Below, one piece after another: positions 9,043 through 19,124 of a DNA stretch of 64,000 nt (positions within the stretch are counted from its first letter, which is position 1; every line of letters begins with the position of its first letter). Position numbers and translations under genes: made by a program. Origin of the DNA: Atopostipes sp963558565 (GTDB lineage: Bacteria > Bacillota > Bacilli > Lactobacillales > Carnobacteriaceae_A); contig CAUWGX010000001.1 of NCBI GenBank assembly GCA_963558565.1, positions 1 to 64,000 on the forward strand, written 5' to 3'. The notes under the pieces were generated by a model that worked only from the letters and a program-made list of their open reading frames with translations, ran no database searches and was not told the DNA's origin.

Positions 9043-9599
9043 TGAGTCAACAGGTGTTAAGAGAAACGGAACAAAAAATGCAGAATGCTGAAAAAGCATT
9101 ATCACGTGAACTAGGTGGTATTCGTGCAGGACGAGCCAATGCAAGCTTATTAGAAGGGGTACACGTATCTTATTACGGTGCAGCAACTCCTCTAAATCAA
9201 CTCGCACAAATTTCGGTCCCAGAACCACGTATGCTAATGATTACACCTTATGATAAAAATACAATCGAAGATATTGAAAAAGCAATCAATAAAGCAGATT
9301 TAGGCATTACGCCATCGAATGATGGAAATGTTATTCGCTTAGTCGTTCCACAATTAACAGAAGAGCGTCGTCGCGAAATCGCAAAACAAGTAGGAGAAGA
9401 AGCAGAAAGTGCTAAAATCTCTGTGCGTAACATTCGACGTGAAGGAATGGAAGAGTTAAAACAAGCTGAAAAAGCTGGAGATCTTTCTGAAGATGAATTA
9501 CGTCGTTATGAAAAAGACGTTCAAACATTGACAGATAATTCTGTTGCGAATATCGACGAATTAGCTGCTGCAAAAGAGAAAGAAATTATTGAAAATTAA
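9042..9599 (+). CDS. frr: Ribosome recycling factor
   Basis: Splits post-termination ribosomes together with EF-G. 185 residues, standard length. Typical family segments include ELGGIRAGRANASLLEGVHV, the hinge YYGAATPLNQLAQI, and VRNIRREGMEELK. The ATG shares its A with the last base of the pyrH stop codon. A terminator follows. Confidence 0.98.
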   Translation: MSQQVLRETEQKMQNAEKALSRELGGIRAGRANASLLEGVHVSYYGAATPLNQLAQISVPEPRMLMITPYDKNTIEDIEKAINKADLGITPSNDGNVIRLVVPQLTEERRREIAKQVGEEAESAKISVRNIRREGMEELKQAEKAGDLSEDELRRYEKDVQTLTDNSVANIDELAAAKEKEIIEN

Positions 9600-9638
9600 T
9601 TCCTTAGGATTGGATCTTTGGTTTTAATGAAATAAAAC

Positions 9639-9675
9639 AAATCCGCTAGAACAGTTTGTTTTAGCGGATTTTTAA
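9639..9675 (+). terminator. Terminator after frr
   Basis: A 14-bp stem (aaatccgctagaac / gttttagcggattt, one wobble) with a 5-nt loop, then ttttaa. Confidence 0.88.
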
Positions 9676-9799
9676 TGGTTTTAAGCCATTCGTCAATCCA
9701 TTTTAGTTTAAATTTCAAAGTATTTCTGACTAAACATGGTAGTTTAGTTACTTTTTTAATATAATAGAGCATGTAGTGAATGAAACAAGGAGGGTCAGG

Positions 9800-10546
9800 A
9801 TGAACGCTGAATCTAAATCTACCCAAGACCTAAAAAAAGGTGTAATCCCTAAACATGTTGCCATTATTATGGATGGTAATGGACGCTGGGCGCGAGATCG
9901 AGGTCTTGAACGGTCTGAGGGACATAAAGAAGGTGTAGAAGCCATTCGTCGTGTCACAAAAAGCGCGAACGAACTAGGCGTTAAAGTATTGACTTTATAT
10001 GCATTTTCTACAGAAAATTGGAAACGACCTTTAAAAGAAATTCAATATTTAATGGGCCTTCCCAATCGGTTTTTCAAGCGCTTTGTTCCCGAATTAATTG
10101 AAGAAAATATAAAAGTAACAGTGACAGGTTTTGAGCAAAAAGTACCTGATTTGACAAAACGTGCGATCGAAAAAGCTGTTGAAGATACGAAAGAAAATAC
10201 AGGGATGATTCTAAATTTTGCTTTTAACTATGGTGGACGAGCAGAGATTGTAGAAGCGGCTCGCACACTTTCAAATGAAGTATTAGCGGGAAAAATAAAT
10301 CCCAAGGATATTAACGAAGAAAATTTTGCCGCTCATTTACTAACTAGCCCACTGGGTGACTTACAGGATGTTGATTTTTTAATTCGTTCTAGTGGCGAGC
10401 AAAGATTAAGTAATTTTTTATTATGGCAAAATGCTTATAGTGAATTTTACTTCACCAAAGAATATTGGCCAGATTATAATGAAGAATTATTTGAACAAGC
10501 AATAAAAGAGTACCAGGAAAGAAATCGAAGATATGGTGGAGTTTAA
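9800..10546 (+). CDS. uppS: Undecaprenyl diphosphate synthase (isoprenyl transferase)
   Basis: cis-Prenyltransferase that makes undecaprenyl diphosphate, the lipid carrier for peptidoglycan. 248 residues. The active-site block AIIMDGNGRWA with its catalytic Asp is present, as are GHKEG, TLYAFSTENWKRP, and the C-terminal RSSGEQRLSNFLLWQNAYSE. ATG at 9800 follows AAGGAGGG. A TATAAT at 9760-9765 just upstream is a likely -10 without a good -35. It begins the uppS-cdsA-rseP-proS-polC series. Confidence 0.97.
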   Translation: MNAESKSTQDLKKGVIPKHVAIIMDGNGRWARDRGLERSEGHKEGVEAIRRVTKSANELGVKVLTLYAFSTENWKRPLKEIQYLMGLPNRFFKRFVPELIEENIKVTVTGFEQKVPDLTKRAIEKAVEDTKENTGMILNFAFNYGGRAEIVEAARTLSNEVLAGKINPKDINEENFAAHLLTSPLGDLQDVDFLIRSSGEQRLSNFLLWQNAYSEFYFTKEYWPDYNEELFEQAIKEYQERNRRYGGV

Positions 10547-10587
10547 ACTTCATGATCGTAAGAAAAAATAGTTAAGGTGGGATTGTT

Positions 10588-11370
10588 TTGCGAACGCGCG
10601 TTAAAACTTCTATTGTATTATTATTAATTATATTACCGGCCGTCTTATACGGAAGCTGGGCCTTTAGTTTGGTCATTGGTATTGTGGCATTATTAGGAAG
10701 TATGGAATTGCTTCACATGGCTAAAATTAGTCGAGCGATTGCTCCTTCTTTTATTACATATATTGGGACATTATCGATTGTGTTTTATGACTATATTCAA
10801 GCAATGATTCCTGGGCATTTAAATGATGCCATTATTCCTATTTTCGCCGTTATTTTACTTTTAATTTGTACGGTTTTAGTGAAAGGCTATGACTTCACGA
10901 AAGCCGGCATTTCTGCTTTAACCCTGTTTTATGTCGGAGCGGGTGCTTATGCAGCCATTACCATTCGAAATGCGGATTTAGCTTTATTTATTTTTATTTT
11001 ATTAGTTGTTTTGAGTACGGATATTGGCGCTTACTTTATTGGCTCGAAGATAGGGAAGCGAAAATTATCGCCCCAGTTATCGCCGAATAAAACTATTGAA
11101 GGCTCATTAGGTGGGATCGTTCTATCGCTTGTTATGGCGACCATCTACTTGAACTTCTTTTCGTTTAATTATACGTATATTACGATGCTCGTGCTGGCAG
11201 TTATTCTATCCATCACAGGTCAATTTGGTGATTTATTAGAATCCGCCTTTAAGCGTCATTTTGAAGTCAAAGATTCAGGTCATGTATTACCAGGGCACGG
11301 TGGTATCTTAGATCGATTTGATAGTACACTTTTTACGTTAACCATGGCTTTGCTTTTAGGGTTAGTGTAA
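10588..11370 (+). CDS. cdsA: Phosphatidate cytidylyltransferase
   Basis: Polytopic membrane enzyme making CDP-diacylglycerol from phosphatidate and CTP. 260 residues, mostly transmembrane helices. The CDP-alcohol synthase signature is clear: STDIGAYFIGSKIG, LSPNKTIEGSLGG, then SAFKRHFEVKDSG and PGHGGILDRFDS. The start is TTG at 10588, about six bases after AAGGTGGG; no better in-frame start lies nearby. Confidence 0.96.
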   Translation: MRTRVKTSIVLLLIILPAVLYGSWAFSLVIGIVALLGSMELLHMAKISRAIAPSFITYIGTLSIVFYDYIQAMIPGHLNDAIIPIFAVILLLICTVLVKGYDFTKAGISALTLFYVGAGAYAAITIRNADLALFIFILLVVLSTDIGAYFIGSKIGKRKLSPQLSPNKTIEGSLGGIVLSLVMATIYLNFFSFNYTYITMLVLAVILSITGQFGDLLESAFKRHFEVKDSGHVLPGHGGILDRFDSTLFTLTMALLLGLV

Positions 11371-11397
11371 AAAAATAATGGTAGACAGGAGTTGTAA

Positions 11398-12675
11398 ATG
11401 TTGCAAACAATACTTGCTTTTATTATAGTTTTTGGAATTATTGTCATCGTCCATGAATTTGGACATTTCTATTTCGCGAAAAAAGCGGGCGTCCTTGTCC
11501 GAGAATTTTCCATTGGAATGGGACCGAAACTTTTTCAAACGCATCGAAATGAAACTTCCTATACAATTCGTGTGCTGCCATTAGGAGGCTATGTGATGAT
11601 GGCTGGATTTGAAGAGGAAGAAGATATCCGGCTAGGCATGCCTGCTTTATTGCATTTAGATGAACAAGATCAAGTCACTGAAATAGACTTAAGTGATGAA
11701 AGTATGCGAACAACTGGAGTCCCCGTTGAAGTTTTAGAATATGACTTTGAAGACAAGCTCTTTATTAAAGGGAGCGTCGGCGGAGATTTAGAAAATACCG
11801 TGACTTATTCGGTGAAAGAAAATGCAATTGTCGTGCAAGAAGACGGAACGAAATTACAAATTGCACCCGCTAATCGACGTTTCCAAAATGCTTCATTAAA
11901 AGATCGCATCTTAACAAACTTTGGTGGACCTTTAAATAACTTTTTATTAGCGATTATCGCTTTTATCGCATTAGGTTTCTTACAAGGAGGCGTTGCTTCC
12001 AATGAACCACTGATTGGCGAAGTGCAAGAAAATTCACCAGCCATTGAAACACAGATGGAGACAGGCGACCGCATCTTGTCTATCAATGGGGAAGAAATCT
12101 CTTCCTGGAATGAAATGCTGATGACGGTACAAGCCCACCCCAATGATCCTTTGGAGTTTGAAATCCAAAAAGAAAACCAAGATGTTATCATTGAAACGAT
12201 CACTCCGCGAGCTGTAGAAGCTACAGACGGCACAGAGATCGGGCAAATAGGCGTTCAAGTCTTGATGAAGGATTCTTTCCTTGATAAGCTAGCTTTTGGT
12301 TTTACGGAGACTTGGTTTTATATTAAAAATATTTTTACAAGTATTCTACTTTTAGTTACTGGACAGATATCCACCGATAATTTAGGGGGACCGGTGGCGA
12401 TTTATCAAATGACAAGTGAAGTGACACAGACTGCGGGTTGGTTAGGTATAATCAATTTTATTGGTTTCTTAAGTGTTAACTTAGGTTTAATGAATTTATT
12501 TCCAATTCCTGCTTTAGATGGAGGTAAATTATTACTAAACTTCATAGAAGGTGTACGAGGAAAACCGATCAGCGAAGAGACAGAAACCATGCTAACTTTA
12601 ATCAGTGTCGTTTTACTACTATTACTCATGGTTTTTGTAACGTGGAATGATATTCAAAGATTCTTTTTTAACTAG
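11398..12675 (+). CDS. rseP: Site-2 intramembrane metalloprotease RseP/RasP
   Basis: Zinc protease that cuts within membrane segments of anti-sigma factors and signal-peptide remnants. 425 residues. The zinc motif HEFGH (19-23) sits in the first membrane helix. A PDZ domain follows at roughly 200-285 (ETQMETGDRILSINGEEISS). The third zinc ligand region NLFPIPALDGG is near residues 366-376. ATG at 11398 has GGAGTTG upstream. Located between cdsA and proS, as in most Firmicutes. Confidence 0.96.
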   Translation: MLQTILAFIIVFGIIVIVHEFGHFYFAKKAGVLVREFSIGMGPKLFQTHRNETSYTIRVLPLGGYVMMAGFEEEEDIRLGMPALLHLDEQDQVTEIDLSDESMRTTGVPVEVLEYDFEDKLFIKGSVGGDLENTVTYSVKENAIVVQEDGTKLQIAPANRRFQNASLKDRILTNFGGPLNNFLLAIIAFIALGFLQGGVASNEPLIGEVQENSPAIETQMETGDRILSINGEEISSWNEMLMTVQAHPNDPLEFEIQKENQDVIIETITPRAVEATDGTEIGQIGVQVLMKDSFLDKLAFGFTETWFYIKNIFTSILLLVTGQISTDNLGGPVAIYQMTSEVTQTAGWLGIINFIGFLSVNLGLMNLFPIPALDGGKLLLNFIEGVRGKPISEETETMLTLISVVLLLLLMVFVTWNDIQRFFFN

Positions 12676-12706
12676 ATAAAAATTAAGACAAGGAGTTTGA
12701 TACAGA

Positions 12707-14428
12707 ATGAAACAATCACAAATTTTTAGTCCTACATTACGTGAAGTTCCAAGTGATGCGGAGGCCGTCAGTCACCAACTCATGCTACGGGCCGGTTATA
12801 TTCGCCAAATCTCTGCAGGCATTTATTCCTATTTACCTTTAGCATGGCGCGTGATTCAAAATATAGAAAATATTATTCGTGAAGAATTAAATGCGGTAGG
12901 TGGTACCGAAATGATGCTGCCGGCGTTAGTTCCAGCAGATCTATGGCAAGAATCAGGGCGTTATGAGACTTATGGACCGGAGTTAATGAAGTTAACTGAT
13001 CGTCATGGCCGTGACTTTATTCTTGGGCCAACTCATGAAGAGACTTTTACTAAACTGATTCGGGACGATATCAAATCTTACAAGAAATTACCCCTACATT
13101 TGTATCAAATCCAAACAAAATACCGTGACGAAAAACGCCCACGATTTGGTTTGTTAAGAGGACGCGAGTTCATTATGAAAGATGCTTATACCTTCCATGA
13201 TTCAAATGAGAGTTTAGACGATTCATATAATGAAATTTGGCAGGCTTATGATAATATCTTTACTCGCTTAGGTTTAGATTACCGTTCAATTATTGCAGAT
13301 GCAGGTTCAATGGGAGGACGCGAATCGATTGAGTTTATAGCTGTTTCAGAAGCAGGCGAAGATACGATTGCTTATTCCACAGAAAGTGATTATGCAGCAA
13401 ATATTGAAATGGCCAGCAGCAAATTTAAAGAACGCACCAATACCGAAGTTCAGTTGCAAAAAGAACTTATCGATACGCCAAATACAACAACGATCGAAGA
13501 ACTAGCAAACTTTTTAGAAGTAAAACCTGCAACGATCTTAAAAAGTGTTCTTTTTGTAGCAGATGGAGAAAAACCTATTTTAGCAATTGTACGTGGAGAT
13601 CACGAAGTAAATGAGACCAAAGTACGTATGGCTGTTGACGCTGAAACGCTTGAGCCAGCAACTGATGAAGAAATTGTTGAATTATTTGATGGGATTCCAG
13701 CAGGATATGTAGGTCCCGTTGATTTACCAGAAGAAGTCACCGTTGTGGCTGACTTATATGTTAAAAACATGGTCAACAGTGTAACGGGTGCCAATCAACC
13801 AGAAAAACATTATATAAATGTCAATGCCGATCGTGACTTTGAACCTGCGCAATATACAGATATTCGTATGGTTGAAGAAGGAGATCTTTCCCCTGACGGA
13901 AATGGTGTTTTACAGTTTACAACGGGTATTGAGATTGGCCATATTTTCAAACTCGGTACGCGCTTCAGTGAGACAATGGGGGCAGAAGTTCTAGATCAAA
14001 ATGGTCGACCAGTCCCTGTTATTATGGGAAGTTATGGGATTGGAATCAGTCGTTTACTGTCAGCGATTACTGAGCAGTATGCAGATGAAAAAGGCTTGAA
14101 CTGGCCAGTATCAGTGGCTCCATTTGATGTGCACATTGTGCCAATTAATTATAAAAACGAACATCAGAAAGCACTAACGGATGAATTAACCGATCTATTC
14201 CAAGAAGAAGGTTATGAAGTCTTAATTGATGATCGTGATGAAAGAGCCGGTGTTAAATTTACGGATGCTGAATTAATGGGCATTCCAATCCGCATCACAG
14301 TGGGTAAAAAAGCAGAAGAAGGCGTCGTTGAAGTAACGATCCGCCGTACAGATGAAATGGTTGAAACGAAAAAAGAAGATATTATTGATACCATTTCTAT
14401 TTTAACTTCCACCCAAGAAGAAGTATAA
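12707..14428 (+). CDS. proS: Prolyl-tRNA synthetase, bacterial type with editing domain
   Basis: Class II synthetase charging tRNA-Pro, 573 residues. Motif 2 region YRDEKRPRFGLLRGREFIMKDAY and motif 3 region GSYGIGISRLLSAI are intact. The inserted YbaK-like editing domain lies around residues 235-390 (ATILKSVLFVADGEKPILAIVRGDHEVN contains a recognisable part). A C-terminal anticodon-binding domain follows (DVHIVPINYK...VLIDDRDERAGVKFTDAELMG). ATG follows AAGGAG. Confidence 0.97.
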   Translation: MKQSQIFSPTLREVPSDAEAVSHQLMLRAGYIRQISAGIYSYLPLAWRVIQNIENIIREELNAVGGTEMMLPALVPADLWQESGRYETYGPELMKLTDRHGRDFILGPTHEETFTKLIRDDIKSYKKLPLHLYQIQTKYRDEKRPRFGLLRGREFIMKDAYTFHDSNESLDDSYNEIWQAYDNIFTRLGLDYRSIIADAGSMGGRESIEFIAVSEAGEDTIAYSTESDYAANIEMASSKFKERTNTEVQLQKELIDTPNTTTIEELANFLEVKPATILKSVLFVADGEKPILAIVRGDHEVNETKVRMAVDAETLEPATDEEIVELFDGIPAGYVGPVDLPEEVTVVADLYVKNMVNSVTGANQPEKHYINVNADRDFEPAQYTDIRMVEEGDLSPDGNGVLQFTTGIEIGHIFKLGTRFSETMGAEVLDQNGRPVPVIMGSYGIGISRLLSAITEQYADEKGLNWPVSVAPFDVHIVPINYKNEHQKALTDELTDLFQEEGYEVLIDDRDERAGVKFTDAELMGIPIRITVGKKAEEGVVEVTIRRTDEMVETKKEDIIDTISILTSTQEEV

Positions 14429-14449
14429 TAAGAGAGCAGAATATTTTTA

Positions 14450-14482
14450 AAAAAGGAGCCAGGATACTGTCTCCTTTTCTTT
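14450..14482 (+). terminator. Probable terminator after proS
   Basis: An 8-bp stem (aaaaggag / ctcctttt) with a 12-nt loop and a short T-rich tail. Weaker than the others, so some read-through into polC is likely. Confidence 0.6.
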
Positions 14483-14528
14483 CGCAATAGAAACTACTCA
14501 GGAAAATATGAAATAAGGAAGGGTAATT

Positions 14529-17500
14529 ATGGACCAAGAACCACGTATGTTGTTCCAGACATTACTAAAACAAATTCAATTATCACTTACTGAAGCAGAG
14601 GCTTCTTATTTAGAAAATGGAGAAATTACTTCAGTGAAGGTACATCGCGAGGAAAAAATTTGGGAATTTCATTTTAAATTCGATCAAATACTCCCTTTTG
14701 CTTTGTATCAAAAGTTTGAGTCTGCTTTAAAAGTTGCTTTTTCAAAAATTGCAAATATCGATATCTATATTGAAGTGGCAGAACCTCAAATAACGCAAGA
14801 ATTAATCAGTGATTATTGGTTGTATGTTTGTCAAAAAAGTGGGGTAGATTCACCCATTTGTAATCAACTATTTAGTAATAGTTCACCACAATATCAAGAG
14901 GGACAGTTAATTTTCTATATTGAACATGAAATCACATTACCAAAATTTTCAGAAGAATTTTTCCCGCCAATTACGAAGCAGTATGCAAAATTAGGTTTCC
15001 CTGAAAAATTAAAAATTATACCGCGAGTGAATAAAGAAGCCGCTGCAAGAGTGGTTCAAGCGGTTACTGAAAAGAATGAATCTGAGAATGCTATTTTAAC
15101 GAAACAATTGACTGAAAGACATCAGCAAAATGAAAGAAATGGAGGCAATGGCGCCGCAGCCAATGGACCTGTGAAGATGGGACGCAAAATTGCCCAAAAC
15201 ACCCCTGTTGTCCAGATGAAAGATATTCTTGAAGAAGAACGCAGCCTTTTAATTGAAGGGTATGTTTTTGATGTAGAAATTCGAAAACTGCGTTCTGAAC
15301 GAGAATTAATTATTTTAAAGATTACCGATTACACCTCTTCGCTTACCGTTAAAAAGTTCTCAAATAATGAAGCAGATGAAGCGGTTTTCGCCCAAATTAA
15401 AGAAGGTATGTGGCTAAAAGCGCAAGGATCTATCCAAGAGGACAATTATACGCATGAATTAACGATGATGGCCCAAAGTTTACAAGAAACTTTCCATGAA
15501 CCACGGAAAGATACAGCTCCTGAAGGGGAGAAACGGGTAGAACTTCACGCACATACAAATATGAGTCAAATGGATGCTGTAGTGAGTGCTACTGATTTAA
15601 TTGAAACCGCAGCTAGATGGGGCCATGAAGCTATAGCGATTACGGATCACGGCGGTGTTTATTCTTTCCCTGAAGCGCATCAAGCCAGTGTCGATAATGA
15701 TATCCAAGTGATTTATGGTTTAGAAGCAGATATTGTAAATGATGGCGTACCGATCGGGCACAATCTAGCAGATGTTGATTTAGATGAAGCCGAATATGTG
15801 GTCTTCGACGTGGAGACAACGGGCTTATCAGCAGTCTATGACTCGATTATTGAATTAGCGGGCGTCAAAATGTATAAAGGGAATGTGATTGGTGAATTTC
15901 AAGAGTTTATCGATCCCGGTGAAGAGCTCTCTAATTTTACCACGCAATTAACAGGTATTACGAATGAAATGGTGAAAGGCTCTAAATCAGAACAGCAAGT
16001 ATTGGGAGAGTTTAAAGAATTCACAGAAGGAACGATTCTAGTCGCGCATAATGCTCAATTTGATATGGGCTTTATCAATAAAGGTTATACGAAAAATGAT
16101 TTACCTGTAGCTACGGAGCCTGTAATTGATACTTTAGAACTCGCTCGTTTCTTATATCCTGAATTTAAAACATTCGGCTTGAGTGCGCTGGCTAAAAGAT
16201 TTGATGTGAGTTTAGAGCAACATCACCGTGCGATTTATGATGCGGAAACAACCGGTCATTTACTGACGATCTTTTTAAAAGAGCTTGCGAAAAGCCATGA
16301 TGTGACCAATATGAATCATATCAACGATTACATTGGCGGTAGCAATACTTATAAACAAGCTTATCCTACCCATGCTACTCTTTTAGTTTCTTCGAGTACT
16401 GGACTTAAAAATTTATTCCACCTTGTTTCTGAGAGCTTGACCGAATATTTCTATCGGACACCACGAATTCCACATCGTGTATTAAAAGAATATAAAGAAG
16501 GTATTTTAGTGGGCAGTGGTTGTTCCGAAGGGGAAGTTTTCACAACCATGTTACAGACTGGGTATGAAGAAGCAAAAGAAGTGGCGCGTAAGTATGATTT
16601 CTTAGAAATTATGCCCAAAGATGCTTATTTACATCTAAAAGAACGCGAATTAGTCAAAAATGATGAAGATTTAGAAGAAGTGCTACGAAATATTGTGGCT
16701 TTAGGGGAAGAATTAGATATTCCGGTAGTCGCAACAGGAAACGTGCATTATTTACATCCTGAAGATGATATTTCGCGTAAAATTATTTTACAGTCTTTGA
16801 ATCAAAATAATACAGAAGACACTTTGTATCCGAAAGTTCACTTTAGAACGACGGATGAAATGTTAGAGGCTTTTTCATTCTTAGGTGAAGAAAAAGCACA
16901 AGAAGTAGTCGTTACAAATTCTCATCAAATTAAAGAAATGATTGATCCGGAAATTTCTCCTATCCGTTCCAAATTGTATACACCGAAAATGGATGGTGCC
17001 GAAGAAGAAATTCGGGATATGTCTTATGGCAAAGCGAGAGAAATGTATGGCGAAGATTTACCCGAGATCGTCGAAGCACGGATTGAACGTGAATTAGATA
17101 GTATTATCGGTAACGGCTTTGCGGTAATTTACCTCATTTCTCATAAACTAGTCGATAAAAGTAAGTTGGACGGCTATCTGGTAGGGTCTCGAGGATCAGT
17201 TGGCTCCAGCTTGGTAGCTACCTTGACAGGAATCACCGAAGTCAACCCATTAGCGCCTCATTATCGTTGTAAGTCTTGTCAATACAATGAGTTCTTTGAT
17301 GATGGTTCTGTAGGTTCGGGCTTTGACTTGCCGATGAAAAACTGTCCAGAGTGTGGCGAACCTTTAGTAGCGGATGGTCATGATATTCCTTTCGAAACCT
17401 TCTTAGGCTTTAAAGGGGATAAGGTACCTGATATTGATTTAAACTTCTCTGGGGAATATCAAGCGAAAGCGCATGACTATACGAAGGAATTGTTTGGTGA

Positions 17501-18854
17501 AGACTATGTGTATCGTGCAGGAACAATCGGAACAATTGCCGAACGAACAGCCTTTGGACATGTAAAAGGCTATGAAAATGATATGCAAAAATCTTATCGA
17601 CGAGCAGAGATTGACCGCTTGGTTAAGGGAATTACAGGTGTGCGCAGAACGACTGGACAACACCCGGGCGGAATTATTGTTATCCCGGATGATATGGATG
17701 TTTATGATTTTACGCCGATTCAATATCCAGCCAATGACCAAGATTCTGAATGGTATACCACTCACTTTGATTTCCACTCAATTGAAGATAATGTTTTGAA
17801 ACTGGATATCCTAGGGCATGATGATCCAACGATGATTCGTATGTTGCAAGATTTATCCGGCATTGATCCTGATGATATTCCGTTGAATGATCCCGGAGTG
17901 ATGTCTTTATTCCAAGGGCCCGAAGTATTAGGCGTTTCTTCGGATCAAATTTATTCAAAAACAGGTACTCTAGGTGTGCCTGAGTTCGGGACTCCGTTTG
18001 TACGTGAGATGCTTGAACAAACAAAACCTGATACATTTTCTGAGTTACTCCAAATATCGGGCTTATCTCACGGGACAGATGTTTGGTTAGGAAATGCGCA
18101 AGAATTGATCAGAAATTACGATATTCCGTTATCTGATGTGATTGGTACCCGAGACGATATTATGGTTTACTTACAATATAAAGGCGTCGAGGATAGTTTA
18201 GCCTTCAATATTATGGAGTATGTCCGTAAAGGGCGTGGAATTCCAGATGAATGGCAAGCGGAAATGCGCGCGAATGACGTACCCGAGTGGTACATTGAAT
18301 CTTGTCTAAAGATTAAGTATATGTTCCCGAAAGCCCATGCGGCAGCTTATATTATTATGGCTCTGCGTATTGCTTACTTTAAAGTGCATTATCCGTTGTA
18401 TTATTATGCAACCTTCTTTTCGATTCGGGCCAAAGACTTTGACTTAACCGCAATGACGAGCGGAAAATCTGTCCTTAAAGCAAAAATAGAAGAGATTTAT
18501 GCGAAAGGGATGGATGCAACGGCGAAAGAGAATACCTTAGTGGTAACTTTAGAAGTCGCAAATGAAATGTTAGAGCGGGGCTACGAGATAAAGATGGTCG
18601 ATTTAAATAAATCACATGCTCGTGACTTTATTATTGAAGACGATGCATTGATCGCACCCTTCCAAGCAGTCCCTTCTTTAGGAGCTAACGTGGCGAAACA
18701 AATTGTACAAGCCCGAGAAGAAAGTGACTTTTTATCAAAAGAAGATCTAGCTAAAAGAGGAAAAGTAAGTAAAACAGTGATGGAATATTTAGAGAATCAT
18801 AATGTTGTCAACCACTTACCGGATGAGAACCAATTATCCTTATTTGATTTTTAA
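14529..18854 (+). CDS. polC: DNA polymerase III alpha subunit, PolC type
   Basis: Main replicative polymerase of low-GC Gram-positives, 1441 residues. In order: N-terminal domain, OB fold (~225-330), PHP domain beginning at ELHAHTN (338-344), and an inserted DEDDh 3'-5' exonuclease beginning FDVETTG (Asp427, Glu429). The PHP domain then resumes. A zinc-binding pair C914-x2-C917 / C939-x2-C942 is followed by the catalytic Asp-Ile-Asp at 968-970 (KVPDIDLNFSGEYQ) and the RRTTGQHPGG finger region. The C-terminal LSLFDF resembles a clamp-binding peptide. Proofreading residues appear intact. Confidence 0.98.
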   Translation: MDQEPRMLFQTLLKQIQLSLTEAEASYLENGEITSVKVHREEKIWEFHFKFDQILPFALYQKFESALKVAFSKIANIDIYIEVAEPQITQELISDYWLYVCQKSGVDSPICNQLFSNSSPQYQEGQLIFYIEHEITLPKFSEEFFPPITKQYAKLGFPEKLKIIPRVNKEAAARVVQAVTEKNESENAILTKQLTERHQQNERNGGNGAAANGPVKMGRKIAQNTPVVQMKDILEEERSLLIEGYVFDVEIRKLRSERELIILKITDYTSSLTVKKFSNNEADEAVFAQIKEGMWLKAQGSIQEDNYTHELTMMAQSLQETFHEPRKDTAPEGEKRVELHAHTNMSQMDAVVSATDLIETAARWGHEAIAITDHGGVYSFPEAHQASVDNDIQVIYGLEADIVNDGVPIGHNLADVDLDEAEYVVFDVETTGLSAVYDSIIELAGVKMYKGNVIGEFQEFIDPGEELSNFTTQLTGITNEMVKGSKSEQQVLGEFKEFTEGTILVAHNAQFDMGFINKGYTKNDLPVATEPVIDTLELARFLYPEFKTFGLSALAKRFDVSLEQHHRAIYDAETTGHLLTIFLKELAKSHDVTNMNHINDYIGGSNTYKQAYPTHATLLVSSSTGLKNLFHLVSESLTEYFYRTPRIPHRVLKEYKEGILVGSGCSEGEVFTTMLQTGYEEAKEVARKYDFLEIMPKDAYLHLKERELVKNDEDLEEVLRNIVALGEELDIPVVATGNVHYLHPEDDISRKIILQSLNQNNTEDTLYPKVHFRTTDEMLEAFSFLGEEKAQEVVVTNSHQIKEMIDPEISPIRSKLYTPKMDGAEEEIRDMSYGKAREMYGEDLPEIVEARIERELDSIIGNGFAVIYLISHKLVDKSKLDGYLVGSRGSVGSSLVATLTGITEVNPLAPHYRCKSCQYNEFFDDGSVGSGFDLPMKNCPECGEPLVADGHDIPFETFLGFKGDKVPDIDLNFSGEYQAKAHDYTKELFGEDYVYRAGTIGTIAERTAFGHVKGYENDMQKSYRRAEIDRLVKGITGVRRTTGQHPGGIIVIPDDMDVYDFTPIQYPANDQDSEWYTTHFDFHSIEDNVLKLDILGHDDPTMIRMLQDLSGIDPDDIPLNDPGVMSLFQGPEVLGVSSDQIYSKTGTLGVPEFGTPFVREMLEQTKPDTFSELLQISGLSHGTDVWLGNAQELIRNYDIPLSDVIGTRDDIMVYLQYKGVEDSLAFNIMEYVRKGRGIPDEWQAEMRANDVPEWYIESCLKIKYMFPKAHAAAYIIMALRIAYFKVHYPLYYYATFFSIRAKDFDLTAMTSGKSVLKAKIEEIYAKGMDATAKENTLVVTLEVANEMLERGYEIKMVDLNKSHARDFIIEDDALIAPFQAVPSLGANVAKQIVQAREESDFLSKEDLAKRGKVSKTVMEYLENHNVVNHLPDENQLSLFDF

Positions 18855-18869
18855 GCTTAGAAGAAAGAG

Positions 18870-18898
18870 TTGACGAGAGTGCTTTGTTGTAGTCTAAT
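18870..18898 (+). promoter_or_regulatory. Promoter of the rimP-nusA operon leader or a small RNA
   Basis: TTGACG, a 17-bp spacer and TCTAAT, starting 16 bases after the polC stop codon. It is the only good promoter I see before rimP. Confidence 0.65.
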
Positions 18899-18904
18899 GA
18901 GGCA

Positions 18905-19051
18905 ATCACTGGTAAAATGCTTATGAGAGGAAATGAATCGAATACAATGGCTCGCATTGATTGCATTCATTCTTCATTCATGGTAATATTTAACAGTGGT
19001 AATTAATGAAGAGATTAGGGAGTGAGCCGAATTTTTGGCTCACTCTTTTTG
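18905..19051 (+). ncRNA. Structured leader or candidate small RNA upstream of rimP
   Basis: About 147 nt from the inferred start to the terminator. Hairpin 1 pairs AATGAAT (18932-18938) with ATTCATT (18965-18971), with an inner CAATG-gctcg-CATTG (18945-18959). Hairpin 2 pairs TCTTCATT (18971-18978) with AATGAAGA (19005-19012). Hairpin 3 is the terminator at 19020-19045. It could be an attenuating leader of the rimP-nusA operon or a free small RNA. I do not recognise a known RNA family (no T-box, SRP, 6S or tmRNA hallmarks). Confidence 0.5.
19020..19051 (+). terminator. Strong terminator 75 bases before rimP
   Basis: A perfect 9-bp stem (gagtgagcc / ggctcactc) with an 8-nt loop, then tttttgc. 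It lies downstream of the 18870 promoter and upstream of rimP, so it either ends a small RNA or attenuates the operon. Confidence 0.9.
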
Positions 19052-19124
19052 CTGAAAAATCTAAATTTAAAAAGATAAACGATTAATTATTCAATGAAAA
19101 AAGAGAATTCAAAGAGGTGATCGA

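Noticed and set aside
18917..19006. 29-codon open frame inside the structured RNA before rimP
   Set aside because: No ribosome binding site at a usable distance, and the bases are explained by stem pairing; kept as RNA, not as a gene.
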